From positions 1 through 44,145 of the forward strand of contig CABIIJ010000056.1 in assembly GCA_902175065.1 (NCBI GenBank): a stretch of DNA of 44,145 nucleotides, in the 5' to 3' direction. Below the pieces are notes generated by a model. That model saw only the letters and a program-made list of their open reading frames with translations. It was not told where the DNA came from and made no database searches. How positions within the stretch are numbered: position 1 is the stretch's first letter; each line of letters begins with the position of its first letter. This DNA comes from an uncultured Comamonas sp. (lineage in GTDB: Bacteria > Pseudomonadota > Gammaproteobacteria > Burkholderiales > Burkholderiaceae_C). Positions 41,606 to 44,145 of this stretch are shown piece by piece. A program made the position numbers and the translations under genes.

Positions 41606-44145
41606 ATGTCATTGCATCAAGACACTTCCCCCCGCACGGGTCTGGCAGAACAGGACCTGGGCCCGCTGGCGTGGGTGCAGGAGGAGTTGCGCAAATCGCT
41701 TGAGGCAGCTGTCCGGCTGATGCGCCGCTTTGTGCTGGAAGCCCAGGAAGCCCGTGAGTCCGACCTGGCCGTGCTTGACACCAGCCCGCTGCGCATGGCC
41801 AAGCAGCAACTGCACCAATCGGCAGGGGCCCTGGACATGGTCGATCAGCCCCAGGTCGGTCTGGTGCTCCAGGCCATGGAAGCGGCGGTGCAGCACTATG
41901 TGCAGCATCCTCAGGACTGCACCAATGCCGCTGTCCAGACCCTGGAGAAAACCAGCTTTGCCCTGCTGGAGTACCTGGATGTCGTCTTGGCGGGCAAGAC
42001 CGTGCTGCCGGTGGCCCTGTTCACGCAGTACCGCAACGTGCAGACGCTGCATGGGCAGGAAGGCAAAGTGCATCCGGCCGACCTGTGGCCGGTGGAGCGG
42101 CGCCTGCGCGAACCAGCCTTGCCGGTCGATGTGCCGCCTATTGCCTACGGGCCGCAGGCACGCAGTGTCCTGGACGCCGCCGTGCTGCAGGTGGTGAAAA
42201 CTGCCGACAAGGCCGCAGCCGCACGGTTGCGCCAATTGAGCCTGGGGTTGGCCCAGGGGCAAGGCGCCGTTCCGTGGCGCACTTTCTGGAAAGTATGCGC
42301 AGGCTTTTTCGATGCCGTGGCGCATGGCCTGCTCAAGGAAGATGTCTATACCAAGCGCGTTGCCTCGCGGGTGCTGATGGTTTACGCCAACCTGGTCAAA
42401 GGCCAGGAAGTCGGTACCGACCGGCTGCTGCAGGACATGCTGTTCTTTTGCACCCAGGCGGGCGATCCGCCAGCCGGTCAGGCCCCCATCCTGCAGGCCG
42501 TGCGTGCCGGACTGGGCCTGCAACGCTACCAGTCCGTGGACTACGAGAAAGCCCATTTCGGGCGGTTTGACCCTGCCGTATTGGCCCAGGCCCGCAAGCG
42601 CCTGGCCGCTGCCGCAGAGTTGTGGTCAGCCCTGGCCGGGGGAGACAAGCAAAAGATCAAGCCTGTTGTCGGCCAGTTTTCGCTGGTTACCGAGTCGTTG
42701 CTGCAACTGAACCCGGAGAGCCAGGCACTGGAGCAGGCGCTGACCTTGATTGCGCGGCGCCTGGAACAGACCGGGCAATTGCCCAGTACCGAAGTGGCCA
42801 TGGAAGTGGCCACCGCCGTACTGTATTTGCAGGCGGCGTTCAGTTCCCTGGATGTCGGCGAAGCCGACATGGCGATGCACACGCAGATCCTGGCCCAGCG
42901 TCTGGTGCGTGTGCTCGAAGGCCAGGCGCCGGCGCCGCTGGAAGACTGGATGGAACGGCTCTACCACCAGGTCAGCGACCAGCAGACCATGGGCAGCGTC
43001 GTGGGGGAGCTGCGGCAAACCTTGAGCGAAGCGGAAAAACACCTCGACCAATACTTCCGCGCTCCGGACGATGTGCAGCCGCTGCAGCCCGTGGGCGGGC
43101 TGCTGGCGCAAATCCGGGGCGTACTCTCGGTGCTCGGGCTGGATCCGGCAGCATCGGCCATGGCGCAGATGCGCCGTTATGTCGAGGGTCTGCAAACCGG
43201 TGCCATCGCACCCGGGGAGCGCCAGGCTGTATTTGACAAATTGGGCAATAGCCTGGGGGTACTGGGCTTTTTGATCGACATGTTGAGCTACCAGCCCAAC
43301 ATGGCCCGTAAGCTCTACAGCTACGACGAAACGGCGGGAGAGCTCAAGCTCACCATGGGCCGCACCCGCCAGCGCCAAAGCGATGGCAATGCGCAGGATG
43401 CCGAACATATCGTCCAGGCCCGCTCCGAGCAGCCCAGCAGCACCTTGATGCCGGGGGTGCCATCTGCCGCCGCAGTCATGCCTGCCGTCGCGTCGCCCCC
43501 TGCGCTTGCGCCGACGGTCGTTCCTGTGGCTCCTGCTGAACAGGCACCTTCCGAGCCGGTTCAGCCTCTGGAGGTGGCTGCCGAAGAGGACTCCGATGCC
43601 GAGCTGCGCGACATCTTCCTGGAGGAAGCGGCAGAAGTCATTGCCAATGGTCAGGCTGCCCTGCAGGCGCTGGCACAGAACAATGGCGATCTGAGCGAAC
43701 AAACCGTCCTGCGCCGGGCCTTTCACACGCTCAAGGGCAGCTCGCGCATGGTGCAGCTCGACGAATTTGGCGAAGCCGCCTGGGCCATGGAGCAGATGCT
43801 CAATGCCTGGCTGGCCGAGCAAAAGCCCATGCCCGCGCCGATGCTGGCCCTGGCCGGCCAGGCCATGCAAGGGTTTGCCCAATGGGTTCAAGCCATCCGC
43901 ACAGGCCAGGATGCACCCTGGCAGGCCACGGCCTTCCGGGCCAGTGCCGATGCCATGCGTCTGCACGGGCAGTTGCTGGAACTGGATGTGGCGGCGGCCA
44001 GCGGGCAGGTGACTGCTCCCGCACAACCGGCGGTGCAGCCTGCGCAACAGGCACAGGCCGATGCCTGGGTGCTGGAACCTCTGGCGCAGGACGCGCCCAA
44101 CCTGCCCGAACCCGAACCCGAACCCGAACCCGAACCCGAACCCGA
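41606..44145 (+). CDS. chpA: ChpA/PilL hybrid histidine kinase (partial, C-terminus outside window)
   Basis: The large CheA-like kinase of Pil-Chp, of which 846 codons are visible. The N-terminal ~650 residues are the helical non-catalytic region with FimL-like repeats, including RRLREPALPVDVPP and DLWPVERRL. An Ala/Pro-rich linker (about 630-665) precedes a first phosphotransfer domain with His707 in RRAFHTLKGSSRMV; more Hpt modules, the ATPase domain and the receiver are expected beyond 44145. From residue about 833 the coding DNA is a run of hexanucleotide repeats giving a Pro-Glu linker. Start ATG at 41606 with AAGGATGAAGC upstream. Confidence 0.9.
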   Translation, partial: MSLHQDTSPRTGLAEQDLGPLAWVQEELRKSLEAAVRLMRRFVLEAQEARESDLAVLDTSPLRMAKQQLHQSAGALDMVDQPQVGLVLQAMEAAVQHYVQHPQDCTNAAVQTLEKTSFALLEYLDVVLAGKTVLPVALFTQYRNVQTLHGQEGKVHPADLWPVERRLREPALPVDVPPIAYGPQARSVLDAAVLQVVKTADKAAAARLRQLSLGLAQGQGAVPWRTFWKVCAGFFDAVAHGLLKEDVYTKRVASRVLMVYANLVKGQEVGTDRLLQDMLFFCTQAGDPPAGQAPILQAVRAGLGLQRYQSVDYEKAHFGRFDPAVLAQARKRLAAAAELWSALAGGDKQKIKPVVGQFSLVTESLLQLNPESQALEQALTLIARRLEQTGQLPSTEVAMEVATAVLYLQAAFSSLDVGEADMAMHTQILAQRLVRVLEGQAPAPLEDWMERLYHQVSDQQTMGSVVGELRQTLSEAEKHLDQYFRAPDDVQPLQPVGGLLAQIRGVLSVLGLDPAASAMAQMRRYVEGLQTGAIAPGERQAVFDKLGNSLGVLGFLIDMLSYQPNMARKLYSYDETAGELKLTMGRTRQRQSDGNAQDAEHIVQARSEQPSSTLMPGVPSAAAVMPAVASPPALAPTVVPVAPAEQAPSEPVQPLEVAAEEDSDAELRDIFLEEAAEVIANGQAALQALAQNNGDLSEQTVLRRAFHTLKGSSRMVQLDEFGEAAWAMEQMLNAWLAEQKPMPAPMLALAGQAMQGFAQWVQAIRTGQDAPWQATAFRASADAMRLHGQLLELDVAAASGQVTAPAQPAVQPAQQAQADAWVLEPLAQDAPNLPEPEPEPEPEPEP
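44105..44145. repeat. CCCGAA hexanucleotide tandem repeat in chpA, reaching the window edge
   Basis: Nearly seven perfect copies of CCCGAA, coding for alternating Pro and Glu. The unit is a multiple of three, so copy-number change alters linker length without breaking the frame. Confidence 0.9.

Noticed and set aside
44105-44145. CRISPR array or direct-repeat array
   Set aside because: Units are six bases without spacers and are in frame inside chpA; no CRISPR array or cas gene is visible anywhere in the window.

Overview
This window reads as a stretch of chromosome from a betaproteobacterium of order Burkholderiales, most likely family Comamonadaceae. The evidence is high GC, the pilR-pilS-PP0621-like-ccsA-like cluster beside ffh, a dusB-fis-purH run, the ubiH-like/dsbC/M61/enoyl-CoA hydratase run, the pilGHIJ-chpA cluster and a dispersed AT-rich palindromic repeat of the 'AATAGCTGCTTGCGCT' type. 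Genus and gene assignments rest on protein motifs and gene order only; no database was searched.

Layout. 1-3897 (minus): c-type cytochrome assembly-like membrane protein, a small cysteine-rich membrane protein and the PilS/PilR two-component system, with pilR running off the left edge. 4049-6133 (plus): SRP GTPase Ffh, then an NlpC/P60 lipoprotein. 6155-12222 (minus): HI0933-type flavoprotein, two tRNA-Met genes, enoyl-CoA hydratase, M61 peptidase, DsbC and a UbiH-family hydroxylase. 12330-15827 (plus): M48 lipoprotein protease, YchF, tRNA-Glu, tRNA-Asp and a porin. 15847-19473: a YqaA/DedA-like membrane protein (minus) divergent from dusB-fis-purH (plus), whose likely promoter has a perfect 19-bp palindrome in its spacer. 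19561-19722: a 162-bp MITE-like element abutting the stop codon of the next gene. 19723-29927 (minus): a fatty-acid or aromatic acyl-CoA module consisting of a complete Liv-type ABC transporter, acyl-CoA synthetase, crotonase-family enzyme, thiolase and acyl-CoA dehydrogenase, with a divergent TetR regulator (30082-30735).

30855-35188 is the most interesting part: an apparent oxygen-signalling operon on the minus strand. A perfect FNR-type box stands upstream of a stand-alone sensor globin (Tyr43 and His96 in the positions expected for globin-coupled sensors). The globin is translationally coupled to a PAS-PAS-GGDEF-EAL protein, followed by an Aer-like aerotaxis receptor. In most known systems the globin is fused to the cyclase; here it is separate. 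The cyclase half keeps its active and inhibitory sites, the EAL half has lost its conserved lysine, and the Aer-like gene carries a one-base deletion in its flavin-binding motif.

35534-37799 (minus) holds hemL and a ThiD-like protein with a degenerate active site. 38014-44145 (plus) is the Pil-Chp chemosensory cluster for twitching motility, with chpA running off the right edge in a hexanucleotide-repeat linker. PilS/PilR at one end, Pil-Chp at the other and the globin/c-di-GMP/aerotaxis genes in between make surface motility and oxygen response a theme of the window.
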